This document shows positions 11,180 to 21,726 of a stretch of 64,000 nt of DNA, one piece after another; the stretch's first letter is position 1, and every line of letters starts with the position of its first letter. This DNA is from Myotis daubentonii (lineage: Eukaryota > Chordata > Mammalia > Chiroptera > Vespertilionidae), in contig NC_081851.1 in NCBI RefSeq assembly GCF_963259705.1, forward strand, positions 11,444,145 to 11,508,144. Direction: 5' to 3'. The translations under genes and the position numbers were made by a program. The notes under the pieces were generated by a model. That model worked only from the letters and a program-made list of their open reading frames with translations. It had not been told where the DNA came from and ran no database searches.

Positions 11180-12040
11180 ATGCAGAGACAAAGAAACAGG
11201 ACGCAAATGTCAGAAATGGAAGATATAGAGCTCAAAACCACACTTTTAAGGTCTCTCAAGAACTGTCTAGAAGCTGCTGATAAACTTAGTAAGGCCCTCG
11301 AAAAGACTGGTGAGACCGCCGATAAATGTAGTGAGATCCTCAAAAAATCTAATGAGTCCCTCGATGTTGTGATAAAGAACCAACTAAAAATTAAGACACC
11401 CAACAGCAGACCAGAGGAGCGCAAGAATCAAGTCAAAGATTCAAAACACGAAGAAGCAAAAAACACCCAAGTGGAAAAGCAAAATGAAAAAAGAATCCGA
11501 AAATACGAAGATAGTGTAAGGAGCCTCTGGGACAGCTTCAAGCGTACCAACATCAGAATTATAGGGGTTCCAGAAGATGAGAGAGAGCAAGATATTGAAA
11601 ACCTATTTGAAGAAATAATGACAGAAAACTTCCCCCACCTGGTGAAAGAAATAGACTTACCAGTCCAGGAAGCGCGGAGAACCCCAAACAAAAGGAATCC
11701 AAAGAGGACCACACCAAGACACATCATAATTAAAATGCCAAGAGCAAAAGACAAAGAGAGAATCTTGAAAGCATCAAGAGAAAGAAAGTCAGTTACCTAC
11801 AAGGGAGTACCCATACGACTGTCAGCTGATTTCTCAACAGAAACTTTGCAGGCCAGAAGGGAATGGCAAGAAATATTCAAAGTGATGAATACCAAGAACC
11901 TACAAACAAGATTACTTTATCCAGCAAAGCTATCATTCAGAATTGAAGGTCAGATAAAGAGCTTCACAGATAAGGAAAAGCTAAAGGAGTTCATCACCAC
12001 CAAACCAGTATTATATGAAATGCTGAAAGGTATCCTTTAA
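11180..12040 (+). CDS. HAL1 ORF1 protein (L1 ORF1p-like), intact frame
   Basis: This is an uninterrupted 286-codon frame from ATG 11180, the first in-frame Met after the 5' UTR. The product is an RNA-binding nucleic-acid chaperone like L1 ORF1p. The N-terminal third is rich in Lys/Glu/Leu heptads (a likely trimerising coiled coil, about residues 15-100). An RRM-like segment follows (NIRIIGVPEDE at about 130). The C-terminal domain begins near PRHIIIKMPRAKDKERIL and ends at YEMLKGIL. Length and order fit mammalian L1 ORF1p, slightly short. The frame is preserved even though the 5' UTR is interrupted. A 5'-truncated relative of the same protein is at 40465-40674 on the minus strand. Whether it is expressed cannot be told from sequence. 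Confidence 0.85.
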   Translation: MQRQRNRTQMSEMEDIELKTTLLRSLKNCLEAADKLSKALEKTGETADKCSEILKKSNESLDVVIKNQLKIKTPNSRPEERKNQVKDSKHEEAKNTQVEKQNEKRIRKYEDSVRSLWDSFKRTNIRIIGVPEDEREQDIENLFEEIMTENFPHLVKEIDLPVQEARRTPNKRNPKRTTPRHIIIKMPRAKDKERILKASRERKSVTYKGVPIRLSADFSTETLQARREWQEIFKVMNTKNLQTRLLYPAKLSFRIEGQIKSFTDKEKLKEFITTKPVLYEMLKGIL

Positions 12041-12157
12041 GAAGTGGAAGAAGAAGAAAAAGGAAAAGATACAAATTATGAACAACAAATATGCATCTAT
12101 CAACATGTGAATCTAAGAATCAAGTGAATAAATAATCTGGTGATCATAACAGAATCA

Positions 12158-12329
12158 GGGACATAGAAAGGGAATGGACTGACTATTCTTGGGGGGGAAA
12201 GGAGTGTGGGAGATGCGGAAAGAGACTGGACAAAAATCGTGCAGGGACATAGAAAGGGAATGGACTGACTATTCTTGGGGGGCGGGAAAGGAGTGTGGGA
12301 GATGCGGAAAGAGACTGGACAAAAATCGT
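12158..12329 (+). repeat. 86-bp tandem duplication in HAL1 3' UTR
   Basis: Two head-to-tail copies start at gggacatag (12158) and gggacatag (12244). They differ mainly in the G-run length after attctt. A HAL1 fragment at 40036-40685 shows a different, shorter duplication at the same place, so the segment seems prone to slippage. Confidence 0.85.
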
Positions 12330-12483
12330 GCACCTATGGAAGAGGACAGTGGGTGGGGAGTGAGGGCAGAGGGTGGGGCGGGAACTGGGAGGAGGGGAAT
12401 TATGGGGGGAAAAATAGGAACAAATGTAATAATCTGAACAATAAAGATTTAATTAAAAAATAATAAAAATAAAACATTAGTCT

Positions 12484-14843
12484 ATCATACCACTGAAATT
12501 ATATTAAGACCATGATTGCTAATTTATTAAGCATTAAAAATATCTTCTTATAAGTGGTATTAAATAAATCTGAGAGGCAAGCATTTCCACAGTAAAACTC
12601 CACCTTAAAACTCAACCCCTGAAATCCCATCCTGCCTCAGTGAGCAGACATTCCTTTTGTGATTGGCTAAATCAGAGGGGGGGACCTTTGTTGTTCCAAG
12701 ATGGCGGCCCCCAGGGGCGCGGTAAGCCATGCGGCCAACATGGCGGATGCCAAGTCAGGCAGCTCAACATTATGGCTGTCTAAACTGTTCTCTGACAGAA
12801 AACATGATTTCCTTATTCTCACAATAAAGGGAAGAGGAAACCAATATCCATAACAGATAGATGGCCAACATTATATTGTAGACAAACAGAAATCTCATTA
12901 GCTGTTTATACCCTTTATAATTATCTTAAAGAATATCAATTAAGTTTAAACTCATTTTTGTATTAAAAATTTTCAGTTGAGATCATAAAATCAATCCTCT
13001 TTTTTAATCAGATCAATAAGCAACATATTTTGAATTCTAATTATTTCAGAGAAAACAACAATTATTTTCTCAAAAATAAAAAATATTTTTTACTTTTAAG
13101 GCATTTAGCTATCATAATTATACAGTTTTTCCCAATTCAATCCGAATTTAAACTTTTAGCTGGCAAGTCAAATATTTAGCATTTCTCAATCAGTAACATT
13201 AAGACTAAACTTTAAAAATGCAAGACATAATCAACCAACAGATTTAATACTGTCCTTGAGATTTTGTACGAGGCATACTCAGATCTCATTTAATTCAGTA
13301 TTCTGTCATTTCAAGATACCTACGTATAAACTCCCAAGGTCTTAAATTTCCCAGCAGCTTTGGAAAACCACATTTGAGGCTGGCAAGGCAGGCCTGGCCC
13401 AGGCTTTGATTTTAAAACAACCATAATTTTTTCCTCTGGGGAAGGTCAAGAAACAAGGTTGTAGCTACATTGTTTCCTGCCCCTTGCTTGCCTGTGGGAA
13501 GTTTCAAAATTGGCCTGGGAGAGGAACTGTTTTCCCTGGAAGAACAGGTTTCGCCTACCCTGGACCGATCAGATGTAAATTGACCACATTCTTTAAGAAT
13601 TTGCTACAGGCAGGAAGCAACTAGCCCCTTTTATCAGAAATGTTTTGGCCAGCCTTTTCAATTAACTATGAGATTCAAATTCAATTATTTTAAGGCAATT
13701 AATTTAGTAAATTTTTGTAACAGAGACAATTTTACTGATTTTCTTGTAGAGGTCTTAAAGTTAGCTTTGGAATAGGCTTCATTAACATTATTATGGAAAA
13801 ATACCAATCTTGTTGCTAGAATTTCTACCCTGGGTCAAATTTGCCATTTTCTTTCGGAAATAATCAGTCTTGGGTTTTATTCTGCAATTTGTAAAGAAAT
13901 TCCAGCTCAAAACTCTATCTAAATGTCCAAAATCAGAACGAGCGCGCATTAGTTGCAAGCCAAGTTTTCTCTTTACATGTGACCAGAAATTCCAGACGCA
14001 TTTTAAATTTTTGTAAAACTTTTCAATTACTAGAAGGAGACTTTAAATTAGAGGAGGCGTCCATATTGGATCGCCATGTGCTCCCTTTTCCTTTCCACCA
14101 CATCCTGCTTTTGGGGGAAGTTTAAGCAAATGACTCAGATGGTGTATTTGTTCCCAAAGTCATGCTTAATAGAAAAATAGATTTTAAAGTTTTTTTTTTT
14201 CCTTTTTTTGCTTTCCAAAGTAATAGCTAGCACCCAAGGTGACCTTGGCTAGACTGCACTTCCCGACATGTTCTCAGGTAATTCTTAAACAGAACATTAA
14301 GTAATCTCATTGCGGGAGAACTTATTGCTATGCGCTCTCCTGCCACCTTTGAATCTCTCCAAACCAGAGAGAGATTCGGCAGCGGGGTCCCATTTCTTAT
14401 TACAGATAGATTCCAAATACAAATTAAGATAAGAAAACACATTAAGATGACCATGGCACTATTTTTTCAGCCTGATATAAAAGAGTACCTTTTTCAAGAA
14501 AAACAAAGGTTGTGTTCTATAATAACATGCAAAAACTGTAAAAGATTACCTTCTAAAATTTTAACACTTGAAACATGCAAATCAAAAGTCTATAATAAAG
14601 TTTCTTAGTTTTTAAAAGCCAAATATACCTTTTTAAAGCCGAATCTACTTTTTTAAAGCCAAATCCTGCCCCGTTTGTTAGCCTGGTTAAGAAAACTTTC
14701 CCAGTGTACTTACAGACCCAGGCTTCTGTAGTTGATCCTGGGCATTGCGTGCCATAGAGTTCCTCTCACCTTTTTTCAGTGAGTTTTCCACACCTTTCGG
14801 TGAAAACTTCCTTTTCTTGCTCCAGCGAGGCCTGCACTTCCAG
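12484..14843 (-). mobile_element. 5' internal region of class II provirus, non-coding
   Basis: No gag frame is present. Two modules are shared with other elements here: about 12540-12945 with the window's left edge (inverted), and about 13070-13430 with 19070-19300 of the tRNA-Pro provirus (shared tttttcccaattcaatc, catttctcaatcagtaaca, gcaagacataa, ggaaaaccaca). The region is AT-rich and full of stops on both strands. 14128-14227 is the source or partner of the block found in the HAL1. Confidence 0.55.
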
Positions 14844-14861
14844 ATTACCCATCAGGTGCCA
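14844..14861 (-). promoter_or_regulatory. Primer binding site of class II provirus
   Basis: Two bases inside the 5' LTR, the minus strand reads TGGCACCTGATGGGTAAT. The TGG start and spacing are right for a primer site, but the rest does not clearly match a tRNA I can name; decay of a lysine-type site is possible. Confidence 0.5.
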
Positions 14862-14863
14862 GA

Positions 14864-15436
14864 TGTCGAGTAAGACTCCCTCCACATTCTGCGTAGAGTA
14901 GGGTTCAGTATCTGAAAGAGGAGCCGCACAACAAATGAGAGAAAAAGACAGGAGATAATTTTGCAATATTGGGGGACCAGGCGGAAAGTCCCGAAGGACT
15001 TCCTCCTCTGCTCAGGCTGCTCCAATCTTTTATTGATCTGGAGTAGCCCTCATTGTAAGGAGGTTTCAATGACACACAGATCAGCAGACAATTACCAGGA
15101 ATAGACAAAGTATCTGATTAACTCATCAATAGATTTCCCAGTGTAGGCAGAGTATCTGATTAGCTCATCAATAGATTTCTGGGAGTATCTAATTAAGAAT
15201 AATCAACAAGGATCTACATATAAGTATATAAGGAATTAAGGGAACTAAGGTGGGGATGTTTCAACTATTATTACCTAATTTAACTGAGTGGTTCCTAGAT
15301 TAACTGGGTGGTGCACAGCCCTGATCTTTGCTAGGACTTTCAAGCCCTGACCTTTACTAGGACTTTCAAGGGCTACTAGCTTTTGGGGGGTCTCTGTCTA
15401 AACTCAGCTAGTGAAGAAAATGAATGGACTCGGGCA
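14864..15436 (-). mobile_element. 5' LTR of class II provirus
   Basis: Minus-strand TG at 15436 and CA at 14864. It aligns end to end with the LTR at 6287-6835 apart from scattered substitutions and a 26-bp direct duplication (ccctga... from 15319 and from 15345). It is followed outward by target duplication ctagag (15437-15442) and then satellite. Confidence 0.9.
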
Positions 15437-16063
15437 CTAGAGAAGGGAGGATTCACTCTGTTTCACTGATGGGGAGGGATCTAAGAAGGTGGCAGGCATG
15501 TGAGAAGGGAGTAATGTAGATTTCTTTAGTTGGGGAACCAGACAAGCCAATCCATACTTAGAATAAGGACAAGGAGAAGTCTGAATGGGATTCTTTTCTC
15601 AACACTTTCTCATGCTGGCAAAGAAAAAAGAAGCTGATGTTTAATTTAGGTTTGGATTGTCGGGTGGGATGGATGGTGGTGGAGTATATATAGAGGCCAG
15701 GACCATTTGAGTAGTGTCTGTTGCCTCAAGATAGCCAAACTTAATAAGACGGTATTGTAGACTAGTAGAGATAAGGAATAAGACTCCAAACACAAGGATG
15801 GGTGAAGAAACAGCCAGTCCTAAAGGTAATTAGAAGTCAGTTTCTCAACTGGATGATGAAGAAGTGGATAAGGTCAGAATACCTTATTCAAATGCTGCCC
15901 CTTCCCCAGTAATTCCTCACCCAAGATTCTCGCCTTGTGCTTTTTGGCCAGAGGCACTTCCTTATTCAATCCATTGTCATTCAATTACAAGCCCATTTCC
16001 AAATCATTTTCCAATTTCTTCCTCTAAACCAATGTCTTTCTGTGTTTGTTTCCAAACTACATA
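15437..16063 (+). repeat. Satellite array, left arm, block 2
   Basis: The satellite resumes exactly where the provirus interrupted it (ctagagaagggaggattcac). The block includes the TATA element (gtatatatagagg, about 15684-15698) and the exon-like stretch with ATG near 15799. It also includes the longer form of the unit that continues through gatgatgaagaagtgg to tccaaactacata, where the next provirus begins. The GC-rich/CRE/RFX part upstream of the TATA is missing here: the TATA directly follows ggatggtggtgg. Confidence 0.85.
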
Positions 16064-16507
16064 TGCTATGTCCAGATTTCAAGATGCCCCAAGACAGACC
16101 ACTAGGGAGCCGAGTCCGATGCAAAAGCATAGAGTCTTTTATTCAAACCTGAGATGTGGTTCCACTCCTGCCTCCATTATTGGATGCAAGAGAGAGCCCC
16201 GAGTCCCAAGGGAACAAAGAATTTATAGGGCTTGGTGTCGGAGGGTGAGGGCACACTCTGACCACTAATTTGGCCGATTCCGGTTGGTTGAGTGAGGTCC
16301 AGGGGCTACAGACGCAAGGGCAGGGTGCAGTTAGGGTCTGGTTACTCCAAGACAGGTTGGTGGCTAGCATACTCTTGGACTTGGGCTAGTATCCCCCGCT
16401 TCCCCATTGGCTGAGATTAGGGCAGGCTGAGTAAATGATACATTCTGCGGCTTTTCCTTGAAAAGAGCGGTTAAGCGCACAGCTATCAGTCCTGTTCTGT
16501 CCTTTCA
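16064..16507 (-). mobile_element. 3' LTR of tRNA-Pro provirus
   Basis: Minus strand TGAAAGGACAG (from 16507) to GACATAGCA (16064). It carries a TATA box (CCCTATAAATTC, near + 16210-16230) and an AATAAA (near + 16135-16145) at the expected spacing. Confidence 0.85.
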
Positions 16508-16518
16508 TTCCCCCCTTG
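16508..16518 (-). promoter_or_regulatory. Polypurine tract
   Basis: Minus-strand caaggggggaa abuts the TG of the 3' LTR, equivalent to the tract at 4161-4173. Confidence 0.8.
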
Positions 16519-19500
16519 TCTTGGAACTTCGGGCTCAATCATGAGATGGACTGAACTATCAACTGAACTACTTTTATACACTTCTTGAGAAATTGGTCTA
16601 GACTGTTAATAATGCAAGGGCCATAAGTGAACAGCAGCAGGAGGATTACAAGGTGTCTGCGAGGTCCACTGTCTTCTTGAGGGTGATCTGCAGTGGGTGT
16701 GTCTAATCAGAGGTCACCTTCCAGTCAGGCTCCCTGCTGTCCTGGGCACAGAATGATCTGGGCTTGTGACCCGGCAGAGACTAACTATAACAAATGGTCT
16801 GGTGGAAGGGAAAGAAAACATTTCAGTTTTAATAACCTAAATCGAAATAGAGTTTTTCTTCTTCAAGATTCCTCTATGGCTATCAAAATGCCAAATCAAG
16901 ACTAATTTTTCTACTGCATTCAGTTTGGCCTGATGTTTGCATAAGCACAACAAGAATGGTAGCTGACTACCTTTGCTGGAATTTAATGATTGAATCTTAA
17001 TGTGCCCCATAGGGCTAGGAAGCCAAGCCATCCAGCTGCCATCAGGCTTGCCTGCAGTATCTGCTGCGTTAGGTGAACACTCACCTGTAGCAACACCACC
17101 TGAGCCCATGCTCTAGGCTTTAAGGCTCATCTCAGTAGCCCTACTACTCATTGCAGTCCAGAGTGTGTGGGGGTTCCGCAGGGATGCAGAGGCGTCCTTA
17201 TTGCTCCCCTTCTACTCTTACCAACCGCCAGTGATGGTAGGGCATGGGCCTGAAGCTCCAGCGCCAGCCACAGTCAGGGCTCCCAAGCAGGATATCAGGC
17301 TTTCTCTGTGGCACTCTTATTGACTTCAAGCCTTTAGAGCTCAGACAGGTTTCTTTAAAACATGATACTCCAATGTTTCCGGTTAATAAAATCACTACTG
17401 AAAACTGGTCTTATTGATTTCATGCCATGAAATATATTGCCATGACTTATTAATCATTGACAGATTTCAGGGGCTTCTGGGCCTTGCAGGCAGCTAAGGC
17501 ATTCAGTCCCCCCCCCTTTTTTGACCTGGCTCTCAGGGGATGAGTCTGCCTGGCAAACAGTTCTACATTACCAGGGGGGCTGCGGATTCTAGCTTTGTGC
17601 CTCCTCTGCTTTTCTAGCGGGAGTTTAGTTGTTGTTGTTGCTTTCTTAGAAACGTTAATACTTTAACGATTACCAAAAGTGAACATTCAGCAATTTTAGA
17701 TTAATATTTATGAACATATTTTAAATGTACTTTTACTCTTAAAATATATCTAGACCCTTTGTGATAAAACTAAGAACAGGTATCGGTATGATTCAGCATT
17801 GGAGGGGTTAAAGAATAAACCAGGGCAGAGAAAGGCTGTGCTTATAGTTATTTTTTTTTTAACCTTGAAGTTCATTGATAAGACCTGTTAGGTTTGCAGC
17901 CAGCAGCATAACTACCAAAACCCTCGCCCCCCTTGTCTCAGCCCAGGCCCATTGCTTTTCCTCACAGAGTCGGCCTGGAAATAAAATGGGTGTATAGGGA
18001 GGTTTCTTGCAGACAGAAAACCTGGAGACCATCTGAAATCCAGTTACAGATGCTTTCAGAATCCAGATGAGGGAGGAAGGGAAAGACCAGGTTATGTTCT
18101 CTATGAGGGTTCTAATAAACAATTGAAAACAGCAAGTTAAACAAAATACAGTCACAGGCAGTAATTCTCCCCATACTGCGGAGCTGTCCACCAAAGAGAT
18201 AAGCAAACCATGAATAACAAGTTCATTGAAATTTGCTACTTTGTTAATTTGTCAAGCAAACAGTTCACTTGAAAAGACTTCCCTCTTGCTCTTTTATAAG
18301 CTATCTCAGAACTAAGCAATCTTGGAATTACAGCGATTTACAACCCAGGTAAGAGCAACTTATAGACAGAAATTTATATTAACTAAGTGGGCTGATTCCT
18401 TCTGTAATGGCGAGCAAAAGACTCTGAGAACTGCTAGAGATTCTTGCAGCCCATCGCGGGTCCAGTCCAAACATTCAGCCAGATGAATTAACAGAAATGC
18501 AAAATAATTCAAAGTAACTTCCACTTCACACAGACTAATAATGAGCAGCCAAAATAGATAAACACTGGTATTCACACTCTCTCAGTAGACTAGCCCAGAC
18601 TTGAGCTGGGAAGATAAACAAAACAATGCCCAACTCCCCAGACGAGCCTGGGAGCACTCCTGGCACCCATGTCCCAGAACACAATTATCGACCAACGTTT
18701 TGGTGAGAACCTACGGGAGGAGTTAAGACTGCTTCCAGTCCCCCCTCTCAGAAGAAAATAGGCTAGCCCCACACAAACAAACAGCTGTTCACTCATGCTT
18801 TCTCATGTTTTGGCATTGATTCCAATTCCACAATCTCTATTGTACCCCTTTAAAAAATTTTTTAACAGGTTTACTTTGTCCCGACCTCATGATGATCGGT
18901 GACGAGAGACAGACAAGGGAGCGGTTGACCTGTTTTCACAGATCCTTACTCAGTTGCCTGCATTACCGAAGTTGTGGAGCCACAGAAAGGAGAGGAGAGG
19001 GCAGGCCCCCTCCTTCCACACTCACATACTTTCACCAATCATTCATTCAGCAAAGGTGTTTAGCTACCAAAACACACAATTTTTCCCAATTCAATCGGAA
19101 CCTTAAACTTTTAGCAAATATTCAGCATTTCTCAATCAGTAACATGTTTAAGAATAAACACCAAAAATGCAAGACATAAGTTTTTTATCATTTGAATTCA
19201 GTAAGCTTCAAGGTCCCAAGTTCCCAGCAGTTCTGGAAAACCACACCTGAGGCTGGCAGGCAGGTTTGGCCCAGCCCTTGACTTTAAAACGACCATAATG
19301 CTTAAAGGAGTAGTTTGAGTCTGTCCCATAACATCCATCCAGTACGTCCACAGAAAACAGAAAAAAAAATACAAACACAGACAAATACAGTCTTCCAACT
19401 CTATGGAACCAACACCAAAACAACCTTCCAACTCTGTGGAAGTGAAACTACAGATAAGATTAGACTATGGCCATGTACCACTCATCTCAGATTGAGGGGT

Positions 19501-19709
19501 TTCTCGGCCCCTCTAGATGGAGTATCGGGGTGTCCCCCAACTCCTCCCACCCGTGGGCCCCCTAGCATCCACCTAGTCTGTTACGGGCATTACAGATTTC
19601 ATAATTGAGCTCACACAGGACAGAACACACAGAACACAACAGACAACACACAGACACGTACCGCGTTTAGTCAGACCCTCTGAATCGGGGTCCCTCGTGA
19701 GTCTTAAGA
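16519..19709 (-). mobile_element. Interior of tRNA-Pro provirus, non-coding
   Basis: No retroviral protein motif was found in any frame. About 16830-17460 is homologous (inverted) to about 4010-3300 of the element at the left of the window. About 19070-19300 is homologous to about 13070-13430 of the class II provirus. The remainder (17460-19070) is unassigned and has only short, unremarkable frames. Confidence 0.55.
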
Positions 19710-19727
19710 GTCCCGGACGAGCCCCCA
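19710..19727 (-). promoter_or_regulatory. tRNA-Pro primer binding site
   Basis: Minus strand TGGGGGCTCGTCCGGGAC, two bases inside the LTR, is the classic proline-tRNA primer site of gammaretroviruses. Confidence 0.95.
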
Positions 19728-19729
19728 GA

Positions 19730-20175
19730 TGTTAGGCCCAGATTTCAAGAACCCCGAGGACAGACCAAAAGGGAGCCAAGTCCGATGCAAAAGCATAAAG
19801 TATTTTATTCAAGCCCGGGACTTGGACCCCCCACTGCCTCCATTACTGGATGCAAGTGAGAGCCCTGAGTCCCAAGGGAACAAAGAATTTATAGGGCTTG
19901 AGGTCGGGGGGGGGGGTGCGGGCACACTCTGAACACTGATTTGTCCGAGTCCAGTTGGTTGAGTGATGGCAGGGTGCTAGTGACGCAAGGACAGGATACA
20001 GCTAGGGTTCTTCTTACCCAAAGACGGGGGTGGGTAGCATATTCTTGGCCTTGGGCTACTTTCCCCGCATTTCCATTTGCTGAGATAAGGGAAGGCTGAG
20101 TAACTGACAAATGCTGCAGCTTTTTCTTGGAAGAGGGGATAAGGACACAGGTATCAGTTCTATTCTGTCCATTCA
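19730..20175 (-). mobile_element. 5' LTR of tRNA-Pro provirus
   Basis: Minus strand TGAATGGACAG (20175) to GGGCCTAACA (19730). The TATA (minus CCCTATAAATTC, near + 19888-19900) and poly(A) signal (minus GAATAAAATAC, near + 19800-19810) are both intact. Its R/U5 resembles that of the LTR at 4174-4595, linking the two elements. Confidence 0.9.
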
Positions 20176-21726
20176 CATAACCAAGATAGTGGCGATGGTA
20201 AATTTCGACTTTAAGATGAACGAAGACAAGAGGGAGAAAGAAAGAATCAGATAATTGTATTTTACTGCAGGAAGGGGAAACCCTCCAGTAAGCAAGCCAA
20301 GAAATGCAGAAGAAGAAGTGCTGGAGTGTTCATCTGCCAGAGGTGATACCCAGGGTCTCCCAGAGGAACACACCTCAGAATGTGTATCCCTATATCAAAA
20401 ATGTTTCAGAAATGGGCATTATGAGAAGATGATAACATGAATGCCCTGCTTGAATAAATACCAGGAAGGCTATACAAGAAATGTGTTTGTATTTTTGCGA
20501 GTTTTCAGATGATGGGGAGGGATTTAAGGAGGTGGAAGGCATGTGAGAAGAAAGAAATGTAGAATTCCTTAATTGGGGAACCAGACAAGCCATTCCATAG
20601 TGAGCCGGACACTTAGAATAAGGATGAGGAGAAGACTGAATGGGGATATTTTCCTCAACACTTTCTCATACTGCCAAGAAAGAAAGAAGCTGATGTTTAA
20701 TTTAGGTTTGGATTGGGGGGAGGGATGGATGGTGATGGTTGCAGTCATGAGGAGCAGGGTGTTCTGTTAGTGCTGGCAGTATATAATAATGAATTTGATT
20801 TACTTTTTACATGGTAGACTATTGAATATTGTTAAAATATTGAAAGTATGGTCAGCTCACGTATTGGGGGGGTGTGGGATGGATGGTGGTGGTCGCAAAC
20901 ATGAAGCACAGGGTGTTGTGTTAATGCTGGCACTATATAATAAAGAATTTGATTTCCTTTTTACATGGCAGACTATTGAATATTGTTAAACTCTTGAAAG
21001 GATGGTCAGCTCAAGATGTGAAGTTTTATGCCACAACTGATACAGTTTTTCCTTTAACATCATGGTCTGGAACAGCATTGTTGGATATTGAAGCTACTAG
21101 AGAGGTGAGGTTTAAGTCTGTTTCATTTATGGTGAGGGATCTAAAGAGGGGCAGGCATGTGAGAAGGGAGTAATGTAGATTTCTTTAGTTTGGCCACCAG
21201 ACAAGCCATTCCATACTGAGCCAGATACTTAGAATAAGGAGAAGGAGAAGTCTGATTGGGGATGTTTTTCACAAAACTTTCTCATACTGGCAAGGAAAAA
21301 AGAAGCTTATGTTTAATATAGGTTTGGAATTGGGGGGGTGGGATGGATGGTGGAGGTCGCAACCATGAAGAACAGGGTGTTGTGTTATTGCTGCCATTGT
21401 ATAATAAATAATTTGATTTCCTTTTTACATGGCAGACTACTGAATATTGTTAAACTCTTGAAAGGATGGTCAGCTCAAGACCTGAAGTTTTATGCCACAA
21501 CTGGTCCAGTTTTTCCTTTAACAACTTGGTCTAGAACAGCATTGCTGGATATTGGAGATACTAGAGAAGTGACGTTTCAATGTAACTGTTTGATTGATGA
21601 ATCACTTCATGTTACATTTGGCCCATACATAAGTAAGATATTAGTAATAAGGGAAATAGGGTATGGCGTACATGGTTATTATCTTCACAATTTTTCTGTA
21701 AATCTGGAACTATTCTAAAAGAAAAC
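20176..21726 (+). repeat. Satellite array, left arm, block 3
   Basis: The satellite resumes at cataaccaagatag. The block holds three consecutive partial copies of the segment with gactattgaatattgttaaa (about 20816, 20971, 21434), giving a shortened local period. A copy of the fossil L1-like 3' end (about 21618-21720) closes the block at the solo LTR. No promoter-like block is present in this stretch. Confidence 0.85.

Larger units (their letters stand above)
10420..12469 (+). mobile_element. HAL1 (half-L1) retrotransposon, nearly complete
   Basis: It begins with an L1-like 5' UTR (gggagaaaccaagatggcgg), carries a single ORF1, and passes straight into a 3' UTR ending in aataaagatttaatt and an A-rich tail, with no ORF2. 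That is the defining layout of HAL1. It is flanked by a 14-bp target duplication with one mismatch (taaaacattggtct 10406-10419; taaaacattagtct 12470-12483). The orientation is opposite to the provirus it sits in. Two oddities: a 98-bp foreign block in the 5' UTR (10890-10987) and an 86-bp tandem duplication in the 3' UTR (from 12158 and 12244). It must move using L1 proteins in trans. Confidence 0.9.
6287..15436 (-). mobile_element. Full-length class II (betaretrovirus-like) provirus
   Basis: Two LTRs in the same minus orientation (6287-6835 and 14864-15436) enclose about 8 kb. The provirus is flanked by a perfect 6-bp target duplication ctagag (6281-6286 and 15437-15442), and the satellite reads straight across when it is removed (ggagatactagagaag). 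A 6-bp duplication and betaretrovirus-like RNase H sequence point to class II. Only a pol fragment is recognisable; gag, protease, RT core and most of env are gone. The element also contains a nested HAL1 and non-coding modules shared with class I elements in this window. By eye the two LTRs look about 90-95% alike, with one 26-bp duplication (15319-15370) lengthening the right copy. Confidence 0.9.
16064..20175 (-). mobile_element. Non-coding gammaretrovirus-like provirus (tRNA-Pro)
   Basis: LTRs (16064-16507 and 19730-20175) flank 3.2 kb of interior with no recognisable gag, pol or env frame. The primer site is a match to the tRNA-Pro type, a polypurine tract precedes the 3' LTR, and a 4-bp target duplication cata (16060-16063, 20176-20179) flanks the whole. 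A 4-bp duplication and Pro primer are class I features. The overall plan, intact cis signals with non-coding interior, is like VL30-type elements that are mobilised by a helper. By eye the LTRs differ at roughly 15% of positions, so the insertion looks older than the class II provirus. Confidence 0.85.

Noticed and set aside
12189..12463. Glycine-rich frames in the HAL1 3' UTR
   Set aside because: Products of G-runs and the 86-bp duplication; they lie downstream of the ORF1 stop and have no homologue in the other HAL1 copy.
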